Below, in pieces: positions 16,979-27,753 of a stretch of DNA of 64,000 nucleotides. Each line of letters opens with the position of its first letter. Positions within the stretch are counted from its first letter, which is position 1. A program made the translations under genes and the position numbers. The notes under the pieces are model-generated. The model ran no database searches. It was given only the letters and a program-made list of their open reading frames with translations, and was not told the origin of the DNA. This stretch comes from Paraferrimonas sedimenticola. Lineage in GTDB: Bacteria > Pseudomonadota > Gammaproteobacteria > Enterobacterales > Shewanellaceae. The stretch covers positions 372,001 to 436,000 of the forward strand of contig NZ_NRIR01000003.1 of assembly GCF_002282855.1 (NCBI RefSeq), given 5' to 3'.

Positions 16979-18486
16979 TAACGCTCCTCCGCAAAGGGTT
17001 TAAAGCGGCGCAGTTCGAGCAAGCGATAACCTGTGTATTGGCCCATAACCAGTACCAAGGCCAGAACAATCAGGTGGACACCCAAGAAGTTAAAGGCTAG
17101 GTGCTGCGCCCAGAAGGAGCTCATCGCCAGGTAGGTAAGGGTGGCCACAAATAGGCTACCGCCACCTTGGATAAACACTTCTTTAGGGCCTTCTTCTTCC
17201 CAAAGAATCGACATACGCTCAATGGTCCAAGCCAAAATAATCATAGGGAAGAAGGTGATAGTTAGGCCTTCTGACAATCCCAGTTTGAACGCCAGAATGG
17301 TGAAGGAGCCAATAATACCGATCACCACAACCACCACCGCGGATATTCGCGAAATTAAGAGTAGGTTGAGGTGTGACAAGTAAGAGCGGATCATCAAGCC
17401 CACTGACACAATGAGTAAGAAGCCTATCAAACCGGTTAGCAGAGTGGTTTGAATAAAGGCTAGCGCAATCAGAATCGGCATAAAGGTACCAGAGGTCTTA
17501 ATACCAATCAGCACACGCAGGAATACCACCACCAATACACCCAGAGGAATCAGCAGAATCCCCTTGAACATGCCTTGTTCTTCGATAGGAAGTTGGTACA
17601 AAGAGAAGCCCAGTTCTCGTTGCACGCTCATGATATCCACCGCGGTGCGCAGTGCAGAGCGGGTGTCGAGAATCATGCTAAAGGTTACTGAGGAGTTAGT
17701 ACCGCCAGTCACTTCTAGTACAGCCTGATCGGATACTTCCCATAGAAGCATGGCTTTCGGTCGACCTTCTTCGCCGGATTCAGGGTCAAACAGGTGCCAC
17801 TCTTCTTGGTGATAAACCGCCACCAAGTCGGTCATCGGCTGGCGACGACGTTGGTCTTCAAGCTTGATGCCGTTTACTGCAATCGCTGGTACACCACCAT
17901 CAGCCATCAGCTTTAAAAATACCGCAGCGGGTCTTTCTGTGGCTTTTAGCAGGGCGAAATTCTGCGAGCTTTGCTCAGCGCTGATCATTTTCGCGATTTC
18001 GCGCGCGTAAGACAGGTTGTTAGCACTCTTGCTTTGGGCTTGAGCCACTACTTGGCTGGCAGCTGCTTTCAGGGTGTCATTCCAAGTCGCAGGCGATGGA
18101 ATTTCTGGCTCAGCATCCGCTAACAATTTGTCGTTGCCGGTTGGCACAAAGGTGGCCTTGTAGAATAGGTCTTGGCGGCCCATGGCTTCGCGAATACTCC
18201 ACACTGCGCGGCGTTTACCTTCCTTTTGGTCGACCGACAAGCCGTAACCCGGAGAGGCGGCATTCTCGATCAGAATGTCGTATGCCGGGTCTTGTGGAAG
18301 AGCAAAGCTCACTTCTACAGGATCGCCATTGGCTTGAAAGCTAATTCGAGCGTCGACGGCCCAAGTTTCTACACGCTCACCAGGCACAAAAGGTACCTTG
18401 TGTACATTGTGGGTGTAGATAATGCTTGCAACCCCTGCGATGAACAGCAGAAGCACAAGAAAGTAAAACGGCTTACGTGAATGCAT
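16978..18486 (-). CDS. Inactive transglutaminase fused to seven membrane helices
   Basis: 502 aa. A signal anchor at residues 8-25 is followed by a ~250-residue periplasmic region with a transglutaminase-like core (FLKLMADGGVPAIAVNGIKL, WHLFDPESGEEG) that lacks the Cys of the catalytic triad. From ~310 to the end there are about seven membrane helices (GILLIPLGVLVVVFLRVLIG through LIVLALVLVMGQYTGYRLL). This is the architecture known as 7TM inactive transglutaminase. It probably binds a periplasmic peptide or protein and passes a signal or substrate to the cytoplasmic ATP-grasp enzyme encoded next. It sits 12 bp after the retropepsin-like gene. Confidence 0.88.
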   Translation of the reverse strand: MHSRKPFYFLVLLLFIAGVASIIYTHNVHKVPFVPGERVETWAVDARISFQANGDPVEVSFALPQDPAYDILIENAASPGYGLSVDQKEGKRRAVWSIREAMGRQDLFYKATFVPTGNDKLLADAEPEIPSPATWNDTLKAAASQVVAQAQSKSANNLSYAREIAKMISAEQSSQNFALLKATERPAAVFLKLMADGGVPAIAVNGIKLEDQRRRQPMTDLVAVYHQEEWHLFDPESGEEGRPKAMLLWEVSDQAVLEVTGGTNSSVTFSMILDTRSALRTAVDIMSVQRELGFSLYQLPIEEQGMFKGILLIPLGVLVVVFLRVLIGIKTSGTFMPILIALAFIQTTLLTGLIGFLLIVSVGLMIRSYLSHLNLLLISRISAVVVVVIGIIGSFTILAFKLGLSEGLTITFFPMIILAWTIERMSILWEEEGPKEVFIQGGGSLFVATLTYLAMSSFWAQHLAFNFLGVHLIVLALVLVMGQYTGYRLLELRRFKPFAEER

Positions 18487-18498
18487 GAACTGTCCTTA

Positions 18499-19248
18499 TT
18501 ATTTTGTTGATTTAGCTGGCTTAGGCATTGGCGCTGTCTTGCCGTGGACAAATTTCTTACCCACATCAACAACTGCGATATCTTTCATGAATTTACGCCC
18601 CAGCAACATGGGATATTCCAAGTGGCTGCGGTCAGTGAGGTTTAGCTCGGTTTCGGCTTTATAATCGCCAATTTGAATGTGGCCCATGATCACCGGGCGA
18701 CGTTCACTTTTTTCACCGGCTTGCTGTTTGATTTGCACGTAGCGAACCACGCGTGCTTCTTTGGTTTGAGCGACAGTGGCGTCGCCTTCTTGTACTTGAA
18801 TGTCAAAACGCACCCAGTTTTTGCCATCGCGCTCAAAGCGTTGAATGTTCTGTGCGTTTACCGATGATGATTCGGCGCCTGTGTCGATGCGAGTCGCGAA
18901 GCCTGTGCCAAACTCTTCTACGTAAACCATCTCAGCTTCACCGAGTAGTAGCATGTCCGCCATTGCATTCTTAGGACACTCTTTGACAACCGGTACTGGC
19001 GTGGTGACCTTCTTAGAGCCCTCATCCATTTGTTCGAGTCTTTGGTTAAGACGAGTGATCTCCTGTTGTACCTCTGCGACCTGGGTTTCGTTAGCACATA
19101 GCGCACCTACGTCGGTGGCGAGTTGCTGACGGGTTTGCGACAATGCAACTTCCAACTGGTCTTGAGTTAAGCCTGGGTTGGTAGTGGATTGGGCTGCGCA
19201 ACCGGCAAGTAGCGCACTGGCAATTACAGCAAGGGTACGGGCTCTCAT
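18499..19248 (-). CDS. Retropepsin-like protease lipoprotein (formerly 'ATP-dependent zinc protease')
   Basis: 249 aa. Lipoprotein signal peptide with lipobox LAGC, lipidated Cys17, Ala at +2 pointing to the outer membrane. A coiled coil covers ~30-75. The catalytic domain has RIDTGAESSSV (Asp122-Thr-Gly), the aspartic-protease motif, plus LLGRKFMKDIAVVDV, matching the RimB-like family (Pfam Zn_protease, misnamed). Such enzymes work as dimers with one Asp from each subunit. It is the first gene of the envelope cluster and lies 9 bp downstream of cmoB, so it may be reached by read-through from cmoAB. Confidence 0.88.
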   Translation of the reverse strand: MRARTLAVIASALLAGCAAQSTTNPGLTQDQLEVALSQTRQQLATDVGALCANETQVAEVQQEITRLNQRLEQMDEGSKKVTTPVPVVKECPKNAMADMLLLGEAEMVYVEEFGTGFATRIDTGAESSSVNAQNIQRFERDGKNWVRFDIQVQEGDATVAQTKEARVVRYVQIKQQAGEKSERRPVIMGHIQIGDYKAETELNLTDRSHLEYPMLLGRKFMKDIAVVDVGKKFVHGKTAPMPKPAKSTK

Positions 19249-19257
19249 AACTTGTCC

Positions 19258-20244
19258 TTAACTCAATGGGTTATACGGTTTTGTTGCTACAAATGTAGCT
19301 CGTAACGGTGCGGGGTATCCCTCAACCGTTTTAGTTATATCGTTTGGATCTAGATAGTCGACCAATGATTCGTTAGGCATCCATTCGGTGCTGCGCTGTT
19401 CTGCCAGAGAGGTGGTATCTAAATTAACCATGCGTACGTTCTCAAAGCCGCACTTAGTTAACCATAGCATTAGCGCCGCTGGCGATGGTAAATACCAGAC
19501 ATTGTTCATTTTTGCATAGCGATCGTGTGGGACTAACACCTGTTGTTCGTCACCTTCGACCACCAAAGTTTCTAATACTAACTCGCCGCCGTCGCGCAAT
19601 TGATTCTTCAACTGAAACAAATGGTCGATGGGCGAGCGCCTGTGGTAAAGCACACCCATAGAAAATACTGTGTCAAAGGCATCGATGGCTGGCAAATCTT
19701 GAATGCCAATGGGCAGCAAGTGTATTGGATGCTTGCCACCGGCTAGTTTCTTAACCGCCTCAAACTGACACAAGAATAGAGTAGAGGGGTCAACCCCAAC
19801 TACTCGACGAGCGCCGGCACCGAGCATTCGCCACATGTGATAGCCATTGCCGCAGCCAACATCGAGTACCAAGCGGTTGTTCAGTGGTGAAATCTGGTCC
19901 TTTAGACGATCCCATTTCCAATCAGAGCGCCACTCGGTATCGATGTGAATATCGTATAAGCGGTAGGGCCCTTTGCGCCACGGCTTGTATATGCTGAGTA
20001 AACTGGTGAGTTTGGCTATCTCTGATTCAGACACTTCGTCGGCTCGACCGATTGCCACTTCGGACTCTAGATCTAGGTGGACGGGTGGGTGTTCAGGCAG
20101 CTTTTTAAGTACCTTTTCCCACTTGGGCAACTCACCGTGTTTGTGTTCTCTTTGCCATTTACCCAGGATAGCCGGCAAATCTTCAAGCCAATGATGCAAA
20201 ACATCATCGGCAATCTCTTGGTAGAAGGAGGTAAAACTTATCAC
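19258..20244 (-). CDS. cmoB: tRNA U34 carboxymethyltransferase CmoB
   Basis: 328 aa, GTG start at 20244 overlapping the cmoA stop (GTGA). It is collinear with E. coli CmoB: FHHWLE-type start, [24 protein letters not shown], then the SAM-fold motif [35 protein letters not shown] and the C-terminal [17 protein letters not shown]. It transfers the carboxymethyl group of carboxy-SAM to 5-hydroxyuridine at wobble position 34, giving cmo5U in tRNAs that read four-fold codon boxes. GGAGG precedes the GTG. It works directly with CmoA from the same operon. Confidence 0.96.
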   Translation of the reverse strand: MISFTSFYQEIADDVLHHWLEDLPAILGKWQREHKHGELPKWEKVLKKLPEHPPVHLDLESEVAIGRADEVSESEIAKLTSLLSIYKPWRKGPYRLYDIHIDTEWRSDWKWDRLKDQISPLNNRLVLDVGCGNGYHMWRMLGAGARRVVGVDPSTLFLCQFEAVKKLAGGKHPIHLLPIGIQDLPAIDAFDTVFSMGVLYHRRSPIDHLFQLKNQLRDGGELVLETLVVEGDEQQVLVPHDRYAKMNNVWYLPSPAALMLWLTKCGFENVRMVNLDTTSLAEQRSTEWMPNESLVDYLDPNDITKTVEGYPAPLRATFVATKPYNPLS

Positions 20245-20972
20245 TTAATTGCCACCATAGAGCAGAAGTTCAATTCTTGATGCCAAGTTGTGGCATGTTC
20301 GAAACCGGCTTTTGTAAACCTTTGATAGTGTTGAGCCAAGGTGTCCGGGATCAGTACGTTTTCTAGTGCCGAACGTTTTTGACTGATTTCTAATTCACTG
20401 TATCCGTTGGCACGTTTAAAGTCCAAGTGTAATGATTCAATTAACGACTGAACGGATTGATCTTCAAAGTGAATTTTCTCCGAAACAATTAGGCACCCGC
20501 CTGGGTTTAAGCCCTCATAAATGAGGTTTATCAAGGCTTGACGGTCATCGGGCGCAAGAAACTGCAGGGTAAAATTAAGTACCACTAGCGAGGCATTGGT
20601 TATCTCAACATCGCGAATGTCCGCACAAACGAATTGAACCGGGATGGGATTCACAAAGGCATCTAAATGGGCGCTAGCTCTCTCTATCATGGACTCAGAT
20701 AAATCCACGGCGATAATCTTGTCTGGTTGAGCGGAGGCACCACGACGAATGGCGTGGGTGGCTGCGCCTAAGCTACAGCCCAAATCGTAAACCAAGCTAC
20801 CTTGGGTCACCTGAGTGCGTGCAATTTGGCCTATACCGTGAATAATGGCACCATAGCCTGGCACAGAGCGGTTGATCATGTCAGGAAACACGTCAACCAC
20901 TTGTTGGTCGAAGCGAAAACCTGCGAGTTGAGAATGGGGTTTGGCGTAAATGCGATCGGAGCCGTCAGACAT
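20241..20972 (-). CDS. cmoA: Carboxy-SAM synthase CmoA
   Basis: 243 aa. Motifs: [35 protein letters not shown] at the N-terminus, the SAM-binding [31 protein letters not shown] and [10 protein letters not shown], all typical of CmoA. It makes carboxy-S-adenosylmethionine from SAM and prephenate for use by CmoB. It is the promoter-proximal gene of a cmoA-cmoB unit that may extend into the retropepsin/ATP-grasp cluster, since no terminator is visible between cmoB and 19248. Confidence 0.95.
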   Translation of the reverse strand: MSDGSDRIYAKPHSQLAGFRFDQQVVDVFPDMINRSVPGYGAIIHGIGQIARTQVTQGSLVYDLGCSLGAATHAIRRGASAQPDKIIAVDLSESMIERASAHLDAFVNPIPVQFVCADIRDVEITNASLVVLNFTLQFLAPDDRQALINLIYEGLNPGGCLIVSEKIHFEDQSVQSLIESLHLDFKRANGYSELEISQKRSALENVLIPDTLAQHYQRFTKAGFEHATTWHQELNFCSMVAIK

Positions 20973-21117
20973 GAGCTGTAAAAATTGACTTTAGGTCACA
21001 GTATTTTAGCTGGTACCATAAAATTCTGACAAGGCTAATCAGCGGATACTAAAGGGTTTTTAGCGTTTTTTAGGTTACTTGTTGGAATATTAGGCAAAGC
21101 TGGAGGAATGGAAGCTG

Positions 21118-23910
21118 TTGAGCGTCAACAAGATGATAGTGGCCTTACTGGCCGTTGCAGTGCTTTTCGTTGGTAGCAAGGATGCGCGCGCTGATGATTA
21201 TATAGTCGCCTATGGTGAAGACAGTTACCCCTATCAGTTTACTAACACTGAAGGTGACGCCGATGGCCTATTGATTGACCTATGGCGCGAATGGGCCGCG
21301 ATTCAAGGTCACCAACTGACCTTCATTGGCCATCCTTGGAGTGATTCTATCGACTTTGTGGCTAAGGGAAATGTCGACTTTCACGCGGGATTTTCACCGA
21401 CTCCCAAACGCGCTGAAATTTTCGAGTTCTCCTCACCAATCACTCGATTGAACACTTACCTTCATTTGCATCACTCGCTACCCCAACACGAGAGTATTAG
21501 CGAACTCACGCCGTATCGAATCGGCATAGTTAAAGATTCTGCACACAAGTCCAAACTCAACGAAATAAATCCCAGATTAGAGTTTGCCGAGTACAAAACC
21601 CGCGCGGCGCTACTCGATGCTGCTCTGCAAGGGGACATCAAGATTTTTGCCAGCATGGACGGTTTCCTAAAAGACCAGGCTATCGAGCTGGAATTACTGC
21701 AAAGCTACCCAAGAGCAAAGCGAATACGCATAGCCAGCTATCCAATGACAGCCGCTGTGGTGAAGTCGAAAAAGCACTTGCTCGCTGGAGTTGAGAACGG
21801 ATTTAGTGAAATTGATGGTTCCTTGCGCCGAGACATTCGTCGCAAATGGTTGGGGATGCGCAATCAAACCTTAACTCTGATGGCCGACAGTGATAATGCA
21901 CCTTTCATGTTTCGCGACAACGCCGGTCGTTTTCGAGGTTTGTACATAGATATTTGGCAACTTTGGTCGAGTATCACTGGTATTCCTGTGAGTTTCGCTG
22001 AAGGTGACTCCAATCAGCAGTTGGACTGGGTCAAGGATGGCCGGGTCGATGGTCATGCCGGTTACCCCGCTGGCGGTGCCCTAAATACAGGGTTGCACTC
22101 CATATGGCCCATCTACCAACAAAAAGTTCGTCTGTTTTATCCTTTTGACCGTCAAGCGCCGAGTGTCAATTCCGAAGCCCAGCGAGTAGGGGTGTTGGCC
22201 AATGCACCTTACATGGACCAAATTCGCCTCAGCTATCCCTTGATGGAGCTGATTTTATTTGCCGACCTAAATGAAATGGAGCAGGCGCTAAAGGCAGGGC
22301 GACTGGTGGGCATGTTTGCCTCTGCGCCCCAGATAACCGAGCGCATGATCCGCGAAGACAATTGGGGCTATTACCAAAGCTTGGATGCGCCCGAGTACCG
22401 AGCCCCTTACTACGTACTTTCCCGCGAGTCGGACACCGCCTTAAACCGTCGAATTCAAGCCGGCTTTGAGAGTATTCGCGTTCCTCAGTTGCACAATATC
22501 GAAAAGCGCTGGCTGGTAAACAGTCGCGATTATCAGTTTGCCAAAGACGCAGCGCGACTCGAGTTAAACGAGTCTGAACAGGCATTGGTTGCTGAGTTCG
22601 AAGAGTTGACCGTGGGTTATCTCAACAATTGGCCCCCGATGGAGTTTACCGATGGCGTCGGCCAATTTGCCGGGATTAACTCGGCGATTGTCCGTCACTT
22701 AAGCGAACAACTGGGCTTTAGCGTCAATGCGATAGCCTACAACGATTTTCAGACTTTGATGAAAGCCGTTGCTGACAACCAAGTGGATTTGGTGGCGAGC
22801 GTTCAACCCAGCGCTCAACGAAGGGCTAATTTGTTGTTTAGTGACGCGTATTGGCCTGCACCATACGGTTTGGCGACTCGCAGCGACAAGGTCGACATTG
22901 TCAATTTAACCGAACTAAAGTCGCAGCGTATTGCGGTTATCGAAGGCTATGCAGTTGTCAATAAACTGCGCAACTTAGACATGCCAATGGAGTTGGTCTT
23001 GGTGAACGATACCGCTCAAGGACTGGCAGCCTTAGCTCATAACGACGTGGATGTATTTATCGACCAAATGGTCAGCTTAGCCAGTCAGTTGCGACGAGAT
23101 CCACAATCAGAAGTACGCCTATCGCTACTTGCCGACTATTCATCCGAGCACAGTCATTTAGCGCTCAATTCTCGCTTGGAACCATTACTGCCTCTGATCA
23201 ATCGAGGGTTAGCAACGCTTACCAGTAACGACAAGCACCAAATGTACCACCAGTGGCAAATCCCCGAGGCCCAACCGGACTCCAGTGCTGGATGGTGGGT
23301 TAAGTGGAGCTTGTTGGTAGGTCTTATCGTGGTTGGCTTTTCCGGTATGACTTGGCTGACCAACAACAAACTCAAGCGCGAAGTGACCCGCAGGGCCATG
23401 ATTGAAAAGCGAATTCAGCATGTGGCCAGTCACGACAACCTAACTCAATTGCCGAACCGTTCGCTGTTTCACGACCGTGTCACGCAGGCCTTATTGACCC
23501 ACGCTCGTGAAAAACAAAAGTTCGCTTTGATGTTCCTCGACGTGGATGGTTTTAAGAAGATCAACGACAAATGGGGCCATAGCGCCGGCGATGTGGTTCT
23601 TAAGGAAATCGGCCGTCGCTTGGTCGCTGCAGTACGTCAATCTGACACTGTGTCGCGATTTGGCGGCGATGAATTTGTGGTGCTGTTGAATCGAATCAAA
23701 GACACGGATGGTGTGGTGCAAGTAGCGGACAGTTTGATTGATGCGGTTGTGACCCCATTTCAGGTGGAAAACGAGCCAGTTCAACTCGGTGTTAGCATCG
23801 GAATCGCGCTATATCCCAAGCATTCTGATGAGCTTAATGAGCTGCTAAAAATCGCTGATGCCAACATGTATGCGGCCAAACGCAACGGTGGGAATCAGTA
23901 CCGCTTATAA
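21118..23910 (+). CDS. Membrane diguanylate cyclase with three periplasmic solute-binding-type sensor domains
   Basis: 930 aa. TTG start at 21118 with GGAGG 11 bp before it; an ATG at 21133 lacks a site. Signal peptide 1-25, then three consecutive SBP_bac_3-like modules: about 28-245 (YIVAYGEDSYPYQFTN), 250-475 (LTLMADSDNAPFMFRDNAGRF) and 495-715 (LTVGYLNNWPPMEFTDGVGQF). One membrane helix (~722-745) leads to a GGDEF domain (~765-925) with an intact active site RFGGDEF and an inhibitory RxxD site (RQSD, five residues before GGDEF). It should make c-di-GMP in response to periplasmic amino-acid-like ligands. No linked partner gene. Confidence 0.92.
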   Translation: MSVNKMIVALLAVAVLFVGSKDARADDYIVAYGEDSYPYQFTNTEGDADGLLIDLWREWAAIQGHQLTFIGHPWSDSIDFVAKGNVDFHAGFSPTPKRAEIFEFSSPITRLNTYLHLHHSLPQHESISELTPYRIGIVKDSAHKSKLNEINPRLEFAEYKTRAALLDAALQGDIKIFASMDGFLKDQAIELELLQSYPRAKRIRIASYPMTAAVVKSKKHLLAGVENGFSEIDGSLRRDIRRKWLGMRNQTLTLMADSDNAPFMFRDNAGRFRGLYIDIWQLWSSITGIPVSFAEGDSNQQLDWVKDGRVDGHAGYPAGGALNTGLHSIWPIYQQKVRLFYPFDRQAPSVNSEAQRVGVLANAPYMDQIRLSYPLMELILFADLNEMEQALKAGRLVGMFASAPQITERMIREDNWGYYQSLDAPEYRAPYYVLSRESDTALNRRIQAGFESIRVPQLHNIEKRWLVNSRDYQFAKDAARLELNESEQALVAEFEELTVGYLNNWPPMEFTDGVGQFAGINSAIVRHLSEQLGFSVNAIAYNDFQTLMKAVADNQVDLVASVQPSAQRRANLLFSDAYWPAPYGLATRSDKVDIVNLTELKSQRIAVIEGYAVVNKLRNLDMPMELVLVNDTAQGLAALAHNDVDVFIDQMVSLASQLRRDPQSEVRLSLLADYSSEHSHLALNSRLEPLLPLINRGLATLTSNDKHQMYHQWQIPEAQPDSSAGWWVKWSLLVGLIVVGFSGMTWLTNNKLKREVTRRAMIEKRIQHVASHDNLTQLPNRSLFHDRVTQALLTHAREKQKFALMFLDVDGFKKINDKWGHSAGDVVLKEIGRRLVAAVRQSDTVSRFGGDEFVVLLNRIKDTDGVVQVADSLIDAVVTPFQVENEPVQLGVSIGIALYPKHSDELNELLKIADANMYAAKRNGGNQYRL

Positions 23911-23946
23911 AATGCGCGTTTAGTGAGCTCAATTCGGCGTAAACCT

Positions 23947-23974
23947 TTGGCAATGACGGTAAAAGCCCTATAAT
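23947..23974 (+). promoter_or_regulatory. Predicted sigma-70 promoter of aspS
   Basis: TTGGCA at 23947-23952 and a consensus TATAAT at 23969-23974, 16-bp spacer, about 60 bp before the aspS start. Confidence 0.7.
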
Positions 23975-24034
23975 AGCGGATTAATTTTTTCAGGCCGGAT
24001 CGCGGCTAGTAGCAAAAAGCGAAAGGAATTATTC

Positions 24035-25816
24035 ATGCGCACTCATTATTGTGGCGAAATCAGCACCGCTCAGGTCGGTGAAACTGTCAACTTGGTCGGT
24101 TGGGTTAACCGACGTCGCGATCTTGGTGGGGTTATCTTTTTAGACTTGCGCGACCGCGAAGGTCTGCTGCAGGTGGTATACGACCCGGACTTGGCCGAAG
24201 TCTTTGAAACCGCTAGCAAGCTGCGCAATGAGTTTTGCGTTCAAGTTAAAGGCTTGGTTCGTAACCGCCCTGAAAGCCAAATCAACAAAGGCATGCGCAC
24301 CGGTGAAGTGGAAGTTTTAGGTAAAGAGCTGACCATTCTAAACGCTGCAGCGCCGTTGCCGTTGAACATGGACGACCATCAGACCAACTCTGAAGAAGCG
24401 CGCCTTAAGTACCGCTACTTAGATTTGCGTCGTCCTGAAATGAATCAGCGCTTGATCTTCCGTTCTAAAGTGACTGCAGCAGTACGTCGCTTCATGGACA
24501 GCGAAGGTTTCTTGGACATTGAAACTCCAATGTTGACCCGCGCCACCCCAGAAGGTGCTCGCGACTACTTGGTACCTAGTCGTACCAACAAATCTCGCTT
24601 CTTTGCTTTGCCGCAATCGCCACAGCTATTTAAGCAATTGTTGATGATGTCGGGCTTTGACCGTTACTACCAAATTGTTAAGTGCTTCCGTGACGAAGAC
24701 TTGCGTGCTGACCGTCAGCCTGAGTTTACCCAAATCGATATCGAAACCTCATTCATGAGCGCCGATGAAGTGATGGCCAAAACCGAAGAAATGGTGGTTT
24801 CGCTATTCAAAGAACTGCTAAACGTGGATCTGGGTGAGTTCCCTAAAATGAGCTACGCCGACGCTATGCGTCGCTTTGGTTCTGACAAGCCAGATTTGCG
24901 TAACCCGCTTGAGCTGGTTGATGTTGCCGACGTTTTGAAAGACGTTGAGTTTAAGGTGTTCTCAGGCCCAGCCAACGATCCTAAAGGTCGCGTAGCTGTG
25001 ATTTGTCTGCCAGGTGGTGCTGAACTGTCTCGCAAGCAAATCGACGGTTATGCCGATTACGTTTCTGTATATGGCGCGCGCGGTTTGGCCTGGATGAAGG
25101 TCAAAGACGTAGCGGCTGGTATCGAAGGCGTGCAATCGCCAATCGCCAAATTCCTAAATGCAGAAGTGGTCGAGCAACTATTGGCTCGCACCAATGCCAA
25201 AGATGGCGACATCATTTTCTTCGGCGCCGATAGCAACACTGTAGTAACTGATGCCATGGGTGCGCTGCGCTTGAAGCTGGGTGAAGATCGCGGTCTTGTT
25301 AGTGACGAGTGGAAACCTTTGTGGGTTGTGGATTTCCCAATGTTTGAAGAAGTCGACGGCCAGTTCCACGCGCTACACCACCCGTTTACCGCGCCACGCA
25401 ACATGACCCCTGAAGAGTTGGCAGCCGATCCAGCCAACGCCATCTCTGATGCCTACGACATGGTATTAAACGGCTGCGAATTGGGCGGCGGTTCGGTGCG
25501 TATTCACGACCAGGCCATGCAAGCACAAGTATTCAAGTTGTTGGGCATTTCTGACGAAGAAGCGTCAGAGAAGTTTGGCTTCCTGCTAGAAGCCTTGCGC
25601 TACGGTACTCCGCCACACGCGGGTTTGGCGTTCGGTCTGGATCGCATGATTATGCTAATGACTGGCGCGGCATCGATTCGCGACGTAATGGCATTCCCGA
25701 AAACCACCACTGCTGGTTGCCCGTTGACCGACGCCCCAGGCGAAGCCAATCCTGCGCAACTAGAAGAGTTGGGTATTCAACTTATCGCCGCCAAAGAGGA
25801 CAGCGAGGAAGCGTAA
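24035..25816 (+). CDS. aspS: Aspartyl-tRNA synthetase
   Basis: 593 aa, the standard bacterial length. Start: ATG at 24035 with AAAGGAATTATTC before it. N-terminal OB-fold anticodon-binding domain ([20 protein letters not shown]), class II motif 2 ([19 protein letters not shown]), the bacterial GAD insert (~290-410) and motif 3 ([15 protein letters not shown]). It charges tRNA-Asp. It is the first gene of the conserved aspS-yebC-ruvC-ruvA-ruvB cluster; yebC begins 4 bp after its stop. Confidence 0.98.
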   Translation: MRTHYCGEISTAQVGETVNLVGWVNRRRDLGGVIFLDLRDREGLLQVVYDPDLAEVFETASKLRNEFCVQVKGLVRNRPESQINKGMRTGEVEVLGKELTILNAAAPLPLNMDDHQTNSEEARLKYRYLDLRRPEMNQRLIFRSKVTAAVRRFMDSEGFLDIETPMLTRATPEGARDYLVPSRTNKSRFFALPQSPQLFKQLLMMSGFDRYYQIVKCFRDEDLRADRQPEFTQIDIETSFMSADEVMAKTEEMVVSLFKELLNVDLGEFPKMSYADAMRRFGSDKPDLRNPLELVDVADVLKDVEFKVFSGPANDPKGRVAVICLPGGAELSRKQIDGYADYVSVYGARGLAWMKVKDVAAGIEGVQSPIAKFLNAEVVEQLLARTNAKDGDIIFFGADSNTVVTDAMGALRLKLGEDRGLVSDEWKPLWVVDFPMFEEVDGQFHALHHPFTAPRNMTPEELAADPANAISDAYDMVLNGCELGGGSVRIHDQAMQAQVFKLLGISDEEASEKFGFLLEALRYGTPPHAGLAFGLDRMIMLMTGAASIRDVMAFPKTTTAGCPLTDAPGEANPAQLEELGIQLIAAKEDSEEA

Positions 25817-25820
25817 GCCT

Positions 25821-26576
25821 ATGGCAGGACACAGTAAATGGTCGAACATCAAGCATCGCAAAGCGGCGCAAGATGCCAAGCGAGGTAAGATTTTTACCAA
25901 GCTGATTCGCGAATTAACGGTTGCCGCCCGAGAGGGTGGCTCGGATGCCGATTCTAACCCGCGCTTGCGCGCTGCGATTGATAAAGCGCTGTCAAACAAC
26001 ATGACTCGCGATACTATCGAACGTTCGGTGAAGCGCGGGGCAGGTGAGCTAGAAGGGCAAGCGCTTGAGACCATTATCTACGAGGGCTATGGTCCTGGTG
26101 GCACCGCGGTTATGGTAGAAACCATGACAGACAATCGCAATCGCACAGTGTCCGGAGTTCGCCACGCGTTTTCTAAAGCCGGCGGCAACCTAGGTACCGA
26201 CGGCTCGGTAGCCTACCTCTTTGAGAAAAAAGGCGTCATTAGCTACGCCGCAGAAACCGACGAAGACGCGCTAATGGATGCGGCCCTTGAAGCTGGCGCT
26301 GATGATGTGCTGGCCCATGACGATGGTTCCTTTGATGTATACACCAGCATCGAGGACTTTGGTCCTGTGAAAGATGCTCTTGATAGTGTTGGGTTAACTT
26401 CGAGCAATGCCGAAGTGACTCAAGTGCCATCAACCACGGCTGATCTCGATATCGACACTGCACCTAAGCTGTTGCGCTTAATAGATGCCCTAGAAGATCT
26501 CGATGATGTGCAAGAGGTCTATCACAACGGTGAGCTTTCCGCTGAGGTTGCCGCTGCACTAGAGTCGGCCGAATAG
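25821..26576 (+). CDS. yebC: YebC/TACO1-family protein
   Basis: 251 aa starting [23 protein letters not shown], the family signature. The remainder ([36 protein letters not shown]) is fully collinear with E. coli YebC. Members act as translation factors easing stalls at polyproline-like sequences and, in some species, as transcription regulators. Translation is probably coupled to aspS (4-bp gap) and to ruvC, whose ATG follows the yebC stop directly. Confidence 0.97.
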   Translation: MAGHSKWSNIKHRKAAQDAKRGKIFTKLIRELTVAAREGGSDADSNPRLRAAIDKALSNNMTRDTIERSVKRGAGELEGQALETIIYEGYGPGGTAVMVETMTDNRNRTVSGVRHAFSKAGGNLGTDGSVAYLFEKKGVISYAAETDEDALMDAALEAGADDVLAHDDGSFDVYTSIEDFGPVKDALDSVGLTSSNAEVTQVPSTTADLDIDTAPKLLRLIDALEDLDDVQEVYHNGELSAEVAAALESAE

Positions 26577-27098
26577 ATGGCAATTATTCTGGGCATTGAC
26601 CCAGGCTCTCGTATCACAGGCTACGGGGTGATCAAGGTTCAAGGTAAGCTAACCGAGTACTTAGGCAGTGGTTGCATTCGCACCGGCGATGGGCCTTTGC
26701 CCGAGCGCCTTGACGTCATCTTTCGCGGTGTTTCCGAACTGATTCAACAATACCAACCCGACGAATTTGCCATCGAACAGGTGTTCATGGCGAAGAACCC
26801 GGATTCCGCGCTTAAATTGGGCCAGGCCCGCGGTGCGGCGATTGTTGCCGCTTCACAAGCTAAATTGCCAGTGTCCGAGTACGCCGCGCGATTAATCAAA
26901 CAAGCGTTAACTGGAACCGGCGGTGCCGACAAAGTGCAGGTTCAGCACATGGTCACACATATATTGCGCTTGCCCGCCAAACCTCAAGCCGATGCGGCTG
27001 ATGCGTTGGCGGTGGCATTATGTCATAGTCATAGTCAGAAACTAAAAGTGGCGATGGCTGGCGATTCCAGCGGCTATGCCCGCAAGCGATTCAGATAA
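26577..27098 (+). CDS. ruvC: Holliday junction resolvase RuvC
   Basis: 173 aa. Catalytic acidic residues are in [15 protein letters not shown] (first Asp), [23 protein letters not shown] (Glu) and [13 protein letters not shown] (paired Asp). RuvC cuts Holliday junctions symmetrically in the RuvABC resolvasome. The ATG directly abuts the yebC stop. No LexA box was seen before ruvC or ruvA, so damage control of this cluster, if any, is not visible here. Confidence 0.97.
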   Translation: MAIILGIDPGSRITGYGVIKVQGKLTEYLGSGCIRTGDGPLPERLDVIFRGVSELIQQYQPDEFAIEQVFMAKNPDSALKLGQARGAAIVAASQAKLPVSEYAARLIKQALTGTGGADKVQVQHMVTHILRLPAKPQADAADALAVALCHSHSQKLKVAMAGDSSGYARKRFR

Positions 27099-27132
27099 TT
27101 AAACATAAAAACAAAGTGTTAGGGGAAGCGAC

Positions 27133-27741
27133 GTGATTGGACGACTCTGTGGCGTGTTAGCAGACAAACAAGCGCCGGACGTACTGATTGATGTAGGCGG
27201 TGTGGGCTATGAAGTACAGCTTCCCATGACCAGCTTTTACGAACTTCCAGAGCTAGGCGATAAGGTAACCGTATTCACCCACTTTGTGGTACGCGAAGAT
27301 GCGCAGTTGCTTTACGGCTTTGCCAATACCGCTGAACGCGCCCTGTTTCGCGAACTCATCAAGGTAAACGGCGTAGGCCCTAAGCTGGGCTTGGCCATCC
27401 TATCTGGAATGAATGCCAGCGAGTTTGCCCAAATTGTAGAGCGAGATGATGCCTCGGCATTAACCAAACTACCAGGCGTTGGCAAGAAAACCGCTGAGCG
27501 TTTGGTAATCGAAATGCGCGATCGCCTTAAGAACCTCAACCACGTTGATATGCCTTTGGGTCTGGCCAGCACAGTCAATGGCAACCCTGTAGCAGATAAA
27601 GATGTGGAAGGGGATGCGATTGCCGCGCTTCTGGCGCTGGGATACAAACCACAGCAAGCCAGCAAAGCGGTGAACGCCGTGATGGCTGACGGCTTGAGCA
27701 GCGAAGAGCTGATCAAGCGCGCACTCCAGTCCATGCTGTAA
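27133..27741 (+). CDS. ruvA: Holliday junction branch-migration protein RuvA
   Basis: 202 aa, GTG start with AGGGGAAG upstream. N-terminal OB fold ([31 protein letters not shown]), two helix-hairpin-helix motifs ([35 protein letters not shown]) and a C-terminal RuvB-contact domain ([16 protein letters not shown]). It binds the four-way junction and loads RuvB. Confidence 0.97.
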   Translation: MIGRLCGVLADKQAPDVLIDVGGVGYEVQLPMTSFYELPELGDKVTVFTHFVVREDAQLLYGFANTAERALFRELIKVNGVGPKLGLAILSGMNASEFAQIVERDDASALTKLPGVGKKTAERLVIEMRDRLKNLNHVDMPLGLASTVNGNPVADKDVEGDAIAALLALGYKPQQASKAVNAVMADGLSSEELIKRALQSML

Positions 27742-27753
27742 TCGAGGCTAACC

